64,000 nucleotides of DNA from Paraburkholderia agricolaris (GCF_009455635.1 NZ_QPER01000002.1:1736001-1800000); one strand, 5' to 3'. Counted from the first letter of the stretch, positions 17,240-26,930 are shown. Program-made: numbers and translations. Notes: a model not told the origin generated them from the letters alone.

Positions 17240-17310
17240 CGCGCGGCGCAATGCCCCGTTGTGCTACGCTTGCCGGACCGAAACCCAAGCTTGGCAAGCT
17301 CGCCTTTATC

Positions 17311-18129
17311 ATGCGTTCCTGGCGCGTATCCACACCGCCCCGCAGCGGGCACATCAATACCTCGCGTGTTACCGACCTCGTCATGTCGATCTCGCATGCC
17401 GACCCGGACGCGCTCGCTGCAAGCATTCTGAAAACTGTCGGCGACGCGCTGCCCGTTTCGCAGTGCACGATTTTTGCCTATGAGTTCGACGCGAGGCCGC
17501 GTACCGTCTCCGCCGCCGACCATCGGGGCGGCCGCTTTCTGCGCAATGTCGCCGACCACTACGCCACGCACTTCTATGCCCTCGACGGCAATCGCGCCAT
17601 CATCGGCCGTCCGCAAGCGAAGCAGCCGCAGGAGGCGTTAGTGCTGCACCAGCAGCAAAGCGAAGAAATCGAAAACGAAGCCTACCGTGCCGCCTGTTAT
17701 GCGCAGCCCAACGTGTCCGACCGCTTATCGTTGCTTCTGCAACCAATGGAAAGCGTCTGGCTGTCGATCAATCTGTATCGCGACCGCGCCTATGGCATGT
17801 TTCAAGCGGGTGAACTGGAGCATGTGGAGAGCGTGGCGCACCTGTTCGCGCATGCGGCGAAAAGCCATTACGCGCTCAACGGCCAGCATCAGCAAGGTAC
17901 GGCAGCCGCGATGCTGGCGCGCGTGAGACGGGCCTGCCCGACGCTGACGCCGCGTGAGATCGATGTGCTGCGCGGCACACTGGAAGGCGCCAATGCGGCC
18001 GAGATCGCCGCGCAAATGGGGATCAAGGCCACTAGCGTGATTACGTATCAGAAGCGCGCTTACGCCCGGCTGGGTATTTCCAGCCAGCGCCAGTTGTTCG
18101 CGCTATGTCTGCTGCCTGAGTGCAACTGA
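17311..18129 (+). CDS. LuxR-type helix-turn-helix transcriptional regulator
   Basis: 272 residues from ATG 17311; ATG 17251 and 17383 are possible alternatives, and none has a strong ribosome binding site. The C-terminal ~60 residues are a LuxR helix-turn-helix: LTPREIDVLRGTLEGANAAEIAAQMGIKATSVITYQKRAYARLGI. The N-terminal ~190 residues are an unassigned sensor-like domain and lack an obvious response-regulator phospho-site. It follows the LysR gene closely on the same strand; no target can be named from context. Confidence 0.8.
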   Translation: MRSWRVSTPPRSGHINTSRVTDLVMSISHADPDALAASILKTVGDALPVSQCTIFAYEFDARPRTVSAADHRGGRFLRNVADHYATHFYALDGNRAIIGRPQAKQPQEALVLHQQQSEEIENEAYRAACYAQPNVSDRLSLLLQPMESVWLSINLYRDRAYGMFQAGELEHVESVAHLFAHAAKSHYALNGQHQQGTAAAMLARVRRACPTLTPREIDVLRGTLEGANAAEIAAQMGIKATSVITYQKRAYARLGISSQRQLFALCLLPECN

Positions 18130-18263
18130 GTGCAACTGAGCGCTCCCGAGCGAGCCTGAACGGTTCCAACCCGGCGCGCCGAAGTTGCGGCCATCGCCTC
18201 GCGGCGCCGCAGTTGACGGGCTACCGCTGAACAGCCGGAATGCAATCGCGCCCGGATCGACAA

Positions 18264-19205
18264 TCACCCCCGTTTAGCCCGTGCATCGGCCTGTGTCTCA
18301 CGATCCCAGCGCTTCAGCCACGGCATGATGAATTCCGCGAAACCGTCGGCCGGTGGCGACAGCGCACGTTCGGTCGAGCGATACACGCATACCTCGCGGA
18401 TGGTTTCCGGATCGACAATGCGCTTCATCACCAGGCCGAAGGTTCGCGCGAGCGGCGCGACATAGGCGGGCGCAAGCGTGACGGCAAGCCCCTGTGAAGC
18501 CAGGCCGAACGCGGTGGTGACGTTGTCCACCAAGTCCACCGGAATGATGCGCGCTTCCACCGGCAGATTCGCCAGCATCTGTTCGACAGCGCGCTCGTGG
18601 TCGCGGCCGGTGGCCACAATCGGCACGTCGCGCAAATGCTGCCACTGCACCCGGCGCCGCGCGCTCAGCGGATGCGTTGCCGCGCACCACATCACCCACG
18701 GGCTCGCGAAAGCCGGATCGCAACGCACCCGCGTGCCGCTCTGGCGATCCGGGCCGATTGCGAGGTCTACGTCGCCGCTTTCCACGCGTTCCACCAGTTG
18801 CTCGACCACGGTGTCGCAAATGCGCACGACCACCTTCGGCTTGTCGCGCGCATATTCGGCGATGGCCGCGGGCAGCGCGGTCGCTGCGAGCACCAGCGGC
18901 GCGCCGACCCGCACGATGCCGGCGGCGCGATTGCGGATGTCGTCGGCGGATTGGGCGGCGGCGCGCACATGGCGCAGCACCGATTCGGCCGACGACAGAA
19001 AATCCTGCCCCGCGCTCGACAGATTGACGCGCCGCGTCGTACGGTCGAACAGGCGAAAACCCAGTTCGGTTTCCAGTTCGGCCAGCAACTGGCTGACCGC
19101 CGACGAGGTCAGCCCGAGCCGGTCCGCCGCCGCGCCGATGCTGTGCAAATCGACGATGGCGAGAAAGGCTTCGAACTGACGGATAGTGACGCGTGTAAGT
19201 GGCAT
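18264..19205 (-). CDS. LysR family regulator of the aminotransferase operon
   Basis: 313 residues with the typical N-terminal helix-turn-helix (IGAAADRLGLTSSAVSQLLAELETELG) and substrate-binding domain (CysB/CbbR-like fold). It is divergent from the aminotransferase/aldolase/ketopantoate-reductase-like operon, with an inverted repeat (19232-19249) in the gap, so it is probably the local regulator. Confidence 0.92.
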   Translation of the reverse strand: MPLTRVTIRQFEAFLAIVDLHSIGAAADRLGLTSSAVSQLLAELETELGFRLFDRTTRRVNLSSAGQDFLSSAESVLRHVRAAAQSADDIRNRAAGIVRVGAPLVLAATALPAAIAEYARDKPKVVVRICDTVVEQLVERVESGDVDLAIGPDRQSGTRVRCDPAFASPWVMWCAATHPLSARRRVQWQHLRDVPIVATGRDHERAVEQMLANLPVEARIIPVDLVDNVTTAFGLASQGLAVTLAPAYVAPLARTFGLVMKRIVDPETIREVCVYRSTERALSPPADGFAEFIMPWLKRWDRETQADARAKRG

Positions 19206-19231
19206 CAGGCGATTCTAAAGAAAAACTTACT

Positions 19232-19249
19232 AATCGTGAAAAAACGATT
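19232..19249. promoter_or_regulatory. Inverted-repeat operator between LysR gene and aminotransferase operon
   Basis: AATCGT and ACGATT form a perfect inverted repeat separated by GAAAAA, in an AT-rich stretch directly upstream of the LysR gene. A LysR-type operator is likely. Confidence 0.5.
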
Positions 19250-19449
19250 GATTGTATGTGGCGAGCCGTTGGCCGACACTCGTGCTGGTCGACGCGAGGA
19301 GGGAACCCGCTTAGACTTTCGTCTTGCCCACGCGGCTGAGGCCAGGCTCCAGGCTGCAACAGCCCACATCCAGAGCGCGGCCAGGGCACATCCAGGGTAT
19401 ACGCAGGCCACCATTCAGCCACACGCGGGGCTCCACTCAAGGAATTGCC

Positions 19450-20649
19450 ATGTTCGACCACATTCCCGCCTATCCGGGCGACCCGATCCTGAGCCTGAAC
19501 GAGGACTTTCAACTCGACCCGCGGCCCAACAAGGTCAACCTGAGCATTGGCATCTATTTCGACGACGCCGGCAAGCTGCCGGTGATGGACGCCGTGCGGC
19601 ACGCCGAAACCGCGCTGCTCGATGCAATCGGTCCGCGCTCCTACCTGCCGATGGCGGGTCTGCCGCTGTATCGCGACGCCGCACAGGCACTGGTGTTTGG
19701 CGCGAATCACGAAGCGCGTGCAGCGGGCCGCATCGCCACCTTGCAGACCATTGGCGGATCGGGCGCGCTGAAAGTCGGCGCGGATTTTCTGAAGCGCTAT
19801 TTCCCGGCCTCGCAGATATGGATCAGCGATCCGAGCTGGGAAAATCATCGCGTGGTGTTCGAAAACGCGGGCCTCACGGTCAACACCTATCCGTATTACG
19901 ACGAACACACCGGCGGCCTGCGTTTCGCCGACATGATCGAGACGATTGGCCGCTTGCCGGAGCAGAGCATCGTGCTGCTGCACGCGTGTTGTCACAACCC
20001 GACCGGCGTCGATCTGAGCCCGGCGCAATGGGCGGAACTGGTGCCGGTATTGCAGCGCCGCAAGCTGATTGCGTTCGTCGACATGGCGTATCAAGGTTTC
20101 GGTTCGGGCCTCGAGGAGGACGCCGCCTGCGTGCGCCTGCTCGCCGATGCGGGCGTGCCGTTGATCGCCGCCAATTCGTTTTCGAAGAACTTCTCGCTGT
20201 ACGGCGAGCGCTGCGGCGCATTGAGCGTCGTGTGCAAGAGCCGGGACGAGGCGGCTCGCGTGCTTGGTCAATTGATGTCGGCGGTGCGCGCCAACTACAG
20301 CAATCCGCCGACGCATGGCGCACGCCTCGTCGCCAATGTGCTGTCGGACGCGTCCTTGCGGGCTTCGTGGGAAGCGGAGCTCGCCACCATGCGCGAACGG
20401 ATTCTGGCCATGCGCGGCACGATTCACGACGGCCTCGCAGGCCGCGTCGATGAAGTGATGCGTGAGCGTTATGTCGCGCAGCGCGGCATGTTCACCTACA
20501 CGGGCCTGAGCGAAGCCCAGGTCGAGCGTTTGCGCAGCGAATATGCCGTGTATGTGCTGCGTTCGGGGCGCATGTGCGTCGCCGGATTGAATGCGCGCAA
20601 CGCGGGCTATGTGGCGTCGTCGATCGCGGCGGTGGTGGCGGGCGCTTAA
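19450..20649 (+). CDS. Aromatic/aspartate-type aminotransferase (TyrB-like)
   Basis: 399 residues. Class I fold with ATG 19450 preceded by AAGGA. Family motifs: NLSIGIYFDDAGKLPVM at the N-terminus, SYLPMAGL, CCHNPTGVD, and the PLP lysine in SFSKNFSLYGERCG. This pattern is that of the TyrB/AspC group, which exchanges amino groups between aromatic or acidic amino acids and 2-oxoglutarate. It is first in an operon with a class II aldolase and a ketopantoate-reductase-like dehydrogenase, so it probably feeds a 2-oxo acid to them. The actual substrate is unknown. Confidence 0.9.
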   Translation: MFDHIPAYPGDPILSLNEDFQLDPRPNKVNLSIGIYFDDAGKLPVMDAVRHAETALLDAIGPRSYLPMAGLPLYRDAAQALVFGANHEARAAGRIATLQTIGGSGALKVGADFLKRYFPASQIWISDPSWENHRVVFENAGLTVNTYPYYDEHTGGLRFADMIETIGRLPEQSIVLLHACCHNPTGVDLSPAQWAELVPVLQRRKLIAFVDMAYQGFGSGLEEDAACVRLLADAGVPLIAANSFSKNFSLYGERCGALSVVCKSRDEAARVLGQLMSAVRANYSNPPTHGARLVANVLSDASLRASWEAELATMRERILAMRGTIHDGLAGRVDEVMRERYVAQRGMFTYTGLSEAQVERLRSEYAVYVLRSGRMCVAGLNARNAGYVASSIAAVVAGA

Positions 20650-20709
20650 GCGCTGCGGCGCGCAACGGCCGCGCATCCGAATCGATGAGCGATAACAATG
20701 GAGACCCTG

Positions 20710-21501
20710 ATGACGATTCTTGAAGTACAACCGGCGAGCCCACCGAAGTCCGCCGCGATGCATCCCGACGAATGGCAGGCGCGCGTGCAACTGGCAGCGT
20801 GCTATCGCATCTTCGATATGCTCGGCTGGACCGAGATGATCTACAACCACATCACGTTGCGCGTGCCGGCCAGCGTCAGCGGTGACGAGCGTCATTTCCT
20901 GATCAATCCTTTCGGCCTGCACTACAGCGAAGTGACGGCGAGCAATCTGGTGAAGATCGACGCGCAAGGAAGCGTGCTCGACAACTCGCCGTATCCGGTG
21001 AATCCCGCGGGTTTCGTCGTGCATGCGGCGATTCACGAAGGCCTGGCCGATGCGCACTGCGTGATGCACACGCACACCACGGCGGGCGTCGCGGTGGCCT
21101 GCCTCGAAAACGGTTTGGAGCAGACCAACTTCTATAGCGCGCAGTTGCACGACCGTATCGCGTATCACGACTTCGAAGGCATTACGGTGCATGCGGAAGA
21201 AGGGCCGCGCTTGCTGGACCATATCGGTAACAAACAGGCGGTGATCCTGCGCAACCATGGCCTGCTTTCATGGGGCCACACGTTGCCGCAGACTTTCGCT
21301 ATCCTGTGGACGCTCAACCGCGCGTGCGAAATTCAGATGGCCACGTTCTCGATGGGCCGCGCGCGGCCGGTGCCGGAAGATGTGGCGATCCGCTGTTCAC
21401 GCGATTCGTTGCAGTTCGATCCGCGCCACGGTGCGGGACAGGATGTGTTCGACGCCCTGGTGCGGCGCGTGGATCGCATCGACGCGAGCTATAAGGAATA
21501 A
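20710..21501 (+). CDS. Class II aldolase/adducin family protein
   Basis: 263 residues from ATG 20710, which has GGAG (20700-20703) 6 bases before it; ATG 20698 overlaps that motif. The family zinc histidines are visible in VMHTHTTAGVAV and NHGLLSWG, and the N-terminal NHITLRV segment is typical. Members are aldolases, decarboxylases or epimerases acting on hydroxy/oxo acids and sugar phosphates. It lies 60 bases after the aminotransferase gene in the same operon; the reaction is not known. Confidence 0.88.
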   Translation: MTILEVQPASPPKSAAMHPDEWQARVQLAACYRIFDMLGWTEMIYNHITLRVPASVSGDERHFLINPFGLHYSEVTASNLVKIDAQGSVLDNSPYPVNPAGFVVHAAIHEGLADAHCVMHTHTTAGVAVACLENGLEQTNFYSAQLHDRIAYHDFEGITVHAEEGPRLLDHIGNKQAVILRNHGLLSWGHTLPQTFAILWTLNRACEIQMATFSMGRARPVPEDVAIRCSRDSLQFDPRHGAGQDVFDALVRRVDRIDASYKE

Positions 21502-21574
21502 CAGGAATAGTGCAAGAAATAACGCAAGGCTTAACGCAAAGCCTGGCTCAGGAATCAAAGCAAGGATTGAATCG

Positions 21575-22558
21575 ATGAAAGTAGCAATCTACGGTGCAGG
21601 TGCGATCGGCGGCTGGATGGGCGTGAAGCTCGCGCAGGCCGGACACGGCGTGAGCGTGGTGGCGCGCGGTGCGACGCTCGATGCGTTGCAGCAGCACGGC
21701 TTGCGTCTGATCGAAGGTGGCGTGACGCACACCGTGCCGGTGAAGGCGAGCGAACAGCCGGCGGATCTGGGCGTGCAGGATCTCGTCGTGGTGGCGGTGA
21801 AGGGGCCGGCCATGGCGTCGGTGGCCGAGCATGTCGCGCCGCTGCTGGACTCGCAGACTACCGTGCTGACCGCAATGAACGGCGTGCCATGGTGGTTCTG
21901 CGACGGGCTCGGCCGCGATTTCGCCGGCAAGCGGTTGAAGTCGATCGATCCTGACGGTGCGATCGCCGCCGCGATTCCCACCGCGCAAACGGTGGGCTGC
22001 GTGGTGCATGCCAGTTGTCTGATCGAAGCGCCGGGCGTCATTCGGCATCATCAGGGTAATGGGCTGATTATCGGCGAGGCGTCAGGACAGCCGAGCGAAC
22101 GCGTCAAAACGCTCACCGCCACGCTGGGCGCGGCGGGCTTCAATGCGTCGCTGTCGGAGCAGATTCAGCGCGACGTCTGGTACAAGCTGTGGGGCAATAT
22201 GACGATGAATCCGATCAGCGCCATCACCGGCGCGACCACCGATCGGATTCTCAGCGACGAACTGGTGCGCAACTTCGTCACCAGCATCATGCTGGAAGCG
22301 AAGGAGATCGGCGCACGCTTTGGTATTCCGATCGAGCAGGCGCCGGCGGATCGGCACGAGGTCACGCTCAAACTCGGCGCGATGAAAACCTCGATGCTGC
22401 AGGACGTACAGGCGGGCAAGGCCGTCGAGCTCGACGCGCTGGTGGCCGCGGTGCGCGAACTGGGGCAACTCACCAATGTGCCGACGCCGTATACGGACGC
22501 GCTACTCGGACTCGCGCGCTTGCATGCGAGCACGTTGGGCCTGTACCCACGACAGTGA
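21575..22558 (+). CDS. 2-dehydropantoate 2-reductase family protein (PanE-like)
   Basis: 327 residues from ATG 21575 with AAGGA upstream. N-terminal NADP-binding GAGAIGG (7-13), a central ICPR-type stretch KLWGNMTMNPISAITGATTD with the catalytic Lys, and a C-terminal helical ApbA_C domain. The family reduces ketopantoate or related 2-oxo acids. The setting in an aminotransferase/aldolase operon argues for a catabolic paralogue rather than the pantothenate-synthesis enzyme. Ends just before a strong terminator. Confidence 0.88.
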   Translation: MKVAIYGAGAIGGWMGVKLAQAGHGVSVVARGATLDALQQHGLRLIEGGVTHTVPVKASEQPADLGVQDLVVVAVKGPAMASVAEHVAPLLDSQTTVLTAMNGVPWWFCDGLGRDFAGKRLKSIDPDGAIAAAIPTAQTVGCVVHASCLIEAPGVIRHHQGNGLIIGEASGQPSERVKTLTATLGAAGFNASLSEQIQRDVWYKLWGNMTMNPISAITGATTDRILSDELVRNFVTSIMLEAKEIGARFGIPIEQAPADRHEVTLKLGAMKTSMLQDVQAGKAVELDALVAAVRELGQLTNVPTPYTDALLGLARLHASTLGLYPRQ

Positions 22559-22571
22559 ACGTAGCCACGAA

Positions 22572-22613
22572 AAACCGCCCCGCGTGATCAGTTCACTCGC
22601 GGGGCGGTTTTTT
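22572..22613. terminator. Bidirectional terminator after the panE-like gene
   Basis: AAACCGCCCCGCG / CGCGGGGCGGTTT stem (13 pairs) followed by T-tract. The A-tract on the other side lets it also stop leftward transcripts ending at 22660. Confidence 0.9.
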
Positions 22614-22659
22614 CGTCTGATGGTTTGCTTCGGCGGCGCTGCGCCGTACTCCGGCTGCG

Positions 22660-22851
22660 TTACGCGGTCACGGCCGAGGTGGGCGGCAGCTTCGCCGCTT
22701 CGATCAGCGACAACGCCCGCTGCATATCGCCGAGCTCCGTCATAGCTAGCAGCGCAAGGCGTGCCAGATACAAAGGCGCTTGCGCTTCGCCTTCGGTGGT
22801 GAGTGTCGTGCAGAGCGTCGTGTAGACGCGGTCGAGTTCGCTATCGGTCAT
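22660..22851 (-). CDS. Small DUF2783-like protein
   Basis: 63 residues: an acidic, Leu/Ala-rich helical protein (ELDRVYTTLCTTLTTEGEAQ, YLARLALLAM). It matches my memory of DUF2783 proteins, which are encoded next to MhpA-like FAD monooxygenases, exactly the position seen here (19 bases after the monooxygenase stop). AAGGGGAA precedes the ATG. A partner or stabiliser of the flavoenzyme is a guess. Confidence 0.65.
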   Translation of the reverse strand: MTDSELDRVYTTLCTTLTTEGEAQAPLYLARLALLAMTELGDMQRALSLIEAAKLPPTSAVTA

Positions 22852-22870
22852 GGTGTGGATTCCCCTTGCG

Positions 22871-24589
22871 TCATTTCGTCAGGCTGGCCGTCACGGCGCT
22901 TTGCACATTCGCCGCGCTGCCGTTGCGCCAGCGGGCGAGCACGTGACCGTCGGGCCTGATCAGATAGACCGTGCCCGGCGTCGCGTCGAGCATCTCGTGC
23001 AGGCGTCCCGCCGGATCGACTACGTTCGGGCAGGCGGTGCGCGGCGCGTCGGCCATGACCAGCGTGACCGCCTTGAACGGAATGCTGTGTTCACCGAGCG
23101 CATGATGCAGTTGCTGCCATGCCTCGTCTTGTGCCGCAGTCGGGCCGAAGCGAAGCGCGGTGAAGCACGGCCCAAGCAGGTCGGTGAGATGGATGTCGAC
23201 TGCTGCGCCGTCGCATAGGCGTTGCAGGCGGCACTCCGGCAGCACCGTGCCTGGCGCGGGGCCTTTGGCGAACGCATCCGACGCTGTGGCCGCAACCTGA
23301 TTGAGTGGGGACTGGGCGTACGCAATGGCGTGCGTCTGCCGCGGATTGATCAGTGGTCTCACGGCGGGATGATGTTCGGCTAGTCCCAATACGGCCTTGC
23401 GCATCAGGTCGAACGCGAAGGACGGGGGTGCCATGAATTCCGTGCTTTTCATCCCGTAGCTCAGATTTTCACATGCCGCGAAAACACGCTCGTCGCTGTA
23501 GCTGTCGAGCAGCCGCGCCGACGCAATGCCATTGACCACGCAAGCGAGTTTCCAGCCGAGATTGTCCGCGTCGTCGATGCCGGAGTTTGCGCCGCGCACG
23601 CCGAAAATCGGCACGAGATGCGCGGCATCGCCCGCGAACAGCACCGAGCCGTGACGGTAGCGTTCGAGGGTCAATGCATTGGCTTTGTAGACCGTAATCC
23701 AGATTGGCGACCATGCGCCGGTTTCGCCCATCGAATCGAGCACGCTCTGCACGCGCGGCATTACGTTTTCAGGCTTGACCGCGGCTTCGGGGTCTTCGTC
23801 GTCGCGAAGCTGGTAGTCGATGCGCCAGACATTGTCAGGCTGTTTGTGCACCAGCACGGTCGAGCCGGGATTGGAGGGCGGGTCGAAATAGGCGAGGCGT
23901 TCGGTGGCGCGCGCACTCTCCAGTTCGATATCGACAATCACATAGCGGCCCTCGTAGGTCGTGCCCGTGAGCTTGAGGCCAAGCGCCTCGCGTATCGTGC
24001 TGCGGCCGCCGTCGCATGCAACAACCCAATCCGCGCCCATTTTCCATGCGGTGTCGCCGGTGCTCAGGGCGAGCGTCGCGCCCGCGGCGCCATCGCCGGC
24101 ATGCTGCTCGATGCCGGTCACGCGCGTTTGCCAGCGGACCTCGATCAGATCGGCGTGCTGTTCTACTTCGTCGAGCAGCAACTGTTCGATCTGGTATTGC
24201 GCGATGTTGATCATCGGCGGCAGCGATTGCTCGTCGTCCTGATGCATGGTGAAGCGGAACACTTCGGCATCGCGATAAAAGCTGCGGCCGCCGGTCCATG
24301 GCAGGCCTTTTTGCAGGAAGCCGTGCACGGCGCCGAGGCGTTTGAAAATCTCCAGGCTGCGCCGCGAAATGCAGATTGCGCGGCTGCCGGTGCAAACGCC
24401 GTCGTCGGCTTCGATCAGCACGGAGCGCACGCCCTGGCGAGCCAGCGCCAGCGCCAGCGTCATGCCGACGGGACCGCCGCCGACAATCGCCACCGCGCGG
24501 CGCACGGGGTCGCGTCCGTCGACCAGCGGCGGCACCGCGCCCGCGTAGTGACGAGGCGTGAAGGGATAGGGTTTGAAGCTGCGGCTCAT
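22871..24589 (-). CDS. FAD-dependent aromatic hydroxylase (MhpA/PheA-like)
   Basis: 572 residues. Rossmann GGGPVGM (about 37-43), the DG motif in VACDGGRSTIREALG, and the second FAD motif GDAAHLVPIFGVRGANSGIDDADNLGWKL are all present; a C-terminal thioredoxin-like domain completes the class A flavin monooxygenase layout of 3-(3-hydroxyphenyl)propionate hydroxylases. It adds a hydroxyl group to an aromatic ring using NAD(P)H and O2. AGGAG is 6 bases before the ATG. Paired with the DUF2783-like gene; convergent with the aminotransferase operon, which could supply aromatic 2-oxo acids. Confidence 0.88.
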   Translation of the reverse strand: MSRSFKPYPFTPRHYAGAVPPLVDGRDPVRRAVAIVGGGPVGMTLALALARQGVRSVLIEADDGVCTGSRAICISRRSLEIFKRLGAVHGFLQKGLPWTGGRSFYRDAEVFRFTMHQDDEQSLPPMINIAQYQIEQLLLDEVEQHADLIEVRWQTRVTGIEQHAGDGAAGATLALSTGDTAWKMGADWVVACDGGRSTIREALGLKLTGTTYEGRYVIVDIELESARATERLAYFDPPSNPGSTVLVHKQPDNVWRIDYQLRDDEDPEAAVKPENVMPRVQSVLDSMGETGAWSPIWITVYKANALTLERYRHGSVLFAGDAAHLVPIFGVRGANSGIDDADNLGWKLACVVNGIASARLLDSYSDERVFAACENLSYGMKSTEFMAPPSFAFDLMRKAVLGLAEHHPAVRPLINPRQTHAIAYAQSPLNQVAATASDAFAKGPAPGTVLPECRLQRLCDGAAVDIHLTDLLGPCFTALRFGPTAAQDEAWQQLHHALGEHSIPFKAVTLVMADAPRTACPNVVDPAGRLHEMLDATPGTVYLIRPDGHVLARWRNGSAANVQSAVTASLTK

Positions 24590-24839
24590 GCATGTCTCCT
24601 GGATCTTCGATGCCGGGAATTGCCCGCCACGGCGCTGAACGCGCTCTAAAGACGGTGCGAATCGATCGATGAAGTATGCAGGAGGGGTGGCGCGCGGCTG
24701 TCCTCATTTTGGGTACATTGCGCGGGAGCATTGGTGCTTCGGTGCATTGAAGCAGCGCAAACGGAAAGGCCGCGGGGTGCGCCAGCACCTCACGGCCTCT
24801 TTCATTCATTCAATCATGCAGGCGTCCGTGCGGACCGCC

Positions 24840-26792
24840 TCAATCCGCGCCAGCCGCGTGGGAAGTCTGGCGCGCGTGATGCACACTCGTCGTCACCTGA
24901 CATTCCTCGATCATCGCGCGGAAGGTGGGAGCCGCATGTGAAGCGCCGGTTGCGCCGGTCTCCGCGCTGCCTTCTGGCGCTCCGCCGACGCCAACCACCA
25001 GGGTTGCCTTCGGCCGCCATTCCCGCGTACGCCGCAGCATATTGCGCAGATACGGCGGCGATTCGGGCGCGTCGAGCGAGATGATGCAGATGATCGGCGC
25101 GTCCCTGAAACTCGGCTCGTCGGCATGTGCGCTGCGATAACCCGAGTGCGTGGCCATGATCGGCGCAAACCCGTGGCGGCCGAGCAATTGCACGGCGATC
25201 GCCACGGTAACCTCGTCGAATGCGCCACGTCCAGGCACGCACAGCACCGAGGTCTTTTCTCTTTCATGGCGCAGCGGCGTATGGGCCGGATTGTGGCTGT
25301 CGTGCCGGTCCGAAAGATCCGCCGACGCCGAAGCCAGTATCGCGCCCACCGAGTCGGCCGGTTCCGTGCGTGACAGGCGATCCGGCAGTCCGTCGGCGAT
25401 TTCCAGGTTCTCGACGATATCGACCAGCGCATCGTTGATGCGTGCCAGCTGCTCGGGCATCAATACGCCGCGCATCGCATCGTTGCGCGCGAGCTTGAGG
25501 CCTTCCAGCGCGACGTTGTCGTAGTAGTCGATCAGCGACATCTCGCGCAGCAGGCGCTCGGCTTGCACGATGGCCTCATGGGTATCGTCTGCCAGAAGCC
25601 GCTGATAGAAGTTCTGCGCGGGCGTCAGCGCGGGCTGGTCGCCCAGCAGCACCGTGAGGAAGTTCAGACGGTCGGCATAGCGCCCCAGTGTGACGACGCA
25701 CAGCGTGAGCGGCGTGGACAGCACGAGGCCGATCGGCCCCCACAGCCAGCTCCAGAAAATCGCCGCCACCACTACCGCCAGCGGCGACAGGCCCGAGCGA
25801 TGGCCGTACAGCAGCGGCTCGGCGATCTGACCGGCCGCCACATCGACCACGATGAAGAGGATCAGCGTGTAGACCGCCATGGTCCATTGGGGCTGGATGG
25901 CGGCGGCGAGAAACACGGCAAGAATCGCGGCGATCCAGATGCCGATATACGGCACGAAACGCAGCAACGCGGCAATCACGCCGAACAGCAGCGCCCCCGG
26001 CACGCCGATGATTGCGAGGCCAATCGCAATGATGCCGCCCGCACTGAGGTTCACGCCCAGTTGCGCGACGAAATAGCGGCTCAGGCGCCCAGCAGCGTCG
26101 TTGATGGCGGTGGTCGTGCGGTGCAGGTCGCGTGAGCCGAACAGACTGATCAACCGGTCGCGCAGATCTTCGCGTTGCAACAGGATGAAGATCGTCACCA
26201 CCAGCACGATGAAGGTCGTCTCGATCGGTGCGATCGCCGGCGACAGCGCCCGTTGTGCGAGTTGCAGCGGCGTGGGCGAGGGCTCGTGCACTTCCACAGG
26301 CGTCGGCACCGCCGGCGCATTGCGCGCCGCGCGTCCGGTCAGGCGCGGCGGGGCCGGCTTGGTTGGCGCGACGCGCTGCAGTGCGGCGGCGGCGCGGCTC
26401 ATCAGCGAATCGGCCCGGCCGACGGTTTTCTCCTGCACCGTCTCGATCTTTTGCTCGATCGCCTCCTGGTACTGCGGCAGATCGCCCGCCAGTTGCACCA
26501 GTTGCGCCCCGATCAGCCCCCCTACGGCCAGCAAAGCGGCGAGGGCGAACAGCACCGCGATAAAGATCGACGGCAACTGCCCCATGTGCAGGCGCCGCAA
26601 CGCCTGCACCAGCGGGGCGAGCAGAAAGCTGAGCAGCACGGAGAGGGTGATCGGGATCAGCACCTCGCGGCCGAAGTACAGCGCGCACACCACCACCACG
26701 CCGGTGATGACCGAGGCGAGGCCATGCAGACTGGGCGTGCCCGGCGGGTATACGCGGTTCGGCCGCCCGTGCGGCGGTAACGATATTTTCAT
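24840..26792 (-). CDS. AI-2E family permease with extra C-terminal cytosolic domain
   Basis: 650 residues from ATG 26792 (GTG 26798 is an alternative). The first ~390 residues hold about eight membrane helices with the AI-2E transporter pattern (PITLSVLLSFLLAPLVQALRR; GVPGALLFGVIAALLRFVPYIGIWIAA; SPLAVVVAAIFWSWLWGPIGLVLSTPLTLC). A Pro/Ala-rich loop of about 60 residues interrupts the domain near residue 140-200. The last ~260 residues are soluble, with an alpha/beta segment (TSVLCVPGRGAFDEVTVAIAV...) like a B12-binding/Rossmann fold. The family exports signals, ions or indole-like molecules; the substrate is unknown. Confidence 0.85.
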   Translation of the reverse strand: MKISLPPHGRPNRVYPPGTPSLHGLASVITGVVVVCALYFGREVLIPITLSVLLSFLLAPLVQALRRLHMGQLPSIFIAVLFALAALLAVGGLIGAQLVQLAGDLPQYQEAIEQKIETVQEKTVGRADSLMSRAAAALQRVAPTKPAPPRLTGRAARNAPAVPTPVEVHEPSPTPLQLAQRALSPAIAPIETTFIVLVVTIFILLQREDLRDRLISLFGSRDLHRTTTAINDAAGRLSRYFVAQLGVNLSAGGIIAIGLAIIGVPGALLFGVIAALLRFVPYIGIWIAAILAVFLAAAIQPQWTMAVYTLILFIVVDVAAGQIAEPLLYGHRSGLSPLAVVVAAIFWSWLWGPIGLVLSTPLTLCVVTLGRYADRLNFLTVLLGDQPALTPAQNFYQRLLADDTHEAIVQAERLLREMSLIDYYDNVALEGLKLARNDAMRGVLMPEQLARINDALVDIVENLEIADGLPDRLSRTEPADSVGAILASASADLSDRHDSHNPAHTPLRHEREKTSVLCVPGRGAFDEVTVAIAVQLLGRHGFAPIMATHSGYRSAHADEPSFRDAPIICIISLDAPESPPYLRNMLRRTREWRPKATLVVGVGGAPEGSAETGATGASHAAPTFRAMIEECQVTTSVHHARQTSHAAGAD

Positions 26793-26930
26793 GAACACAC
26801 TTCTCGATGTGATGACGCTGTCGCTTTGCTCGAGGGCACGCGCGAATGGAACGGCGGCAGGTAGATAAAGCGCCCGAGCAATTCATATGCCTGGATTGTA
26901 GGCGTTTTGACGTGTGGCGGTCGTTTCCGC

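Noticed and set aside
18298..21258. 986-codon open frame on the minus strand
   Set aside because: It spans four genes, lacks a plausible start and domain content, and is the usual antisense artefact of high-GC codon bias.
24590..24839. Possible small gene in the gap between the flavin monooxygenase and the AI-2E gene
   Set aside because: No ribosome binding site, no conserved-looking peptide; only promoter-sized spacer.
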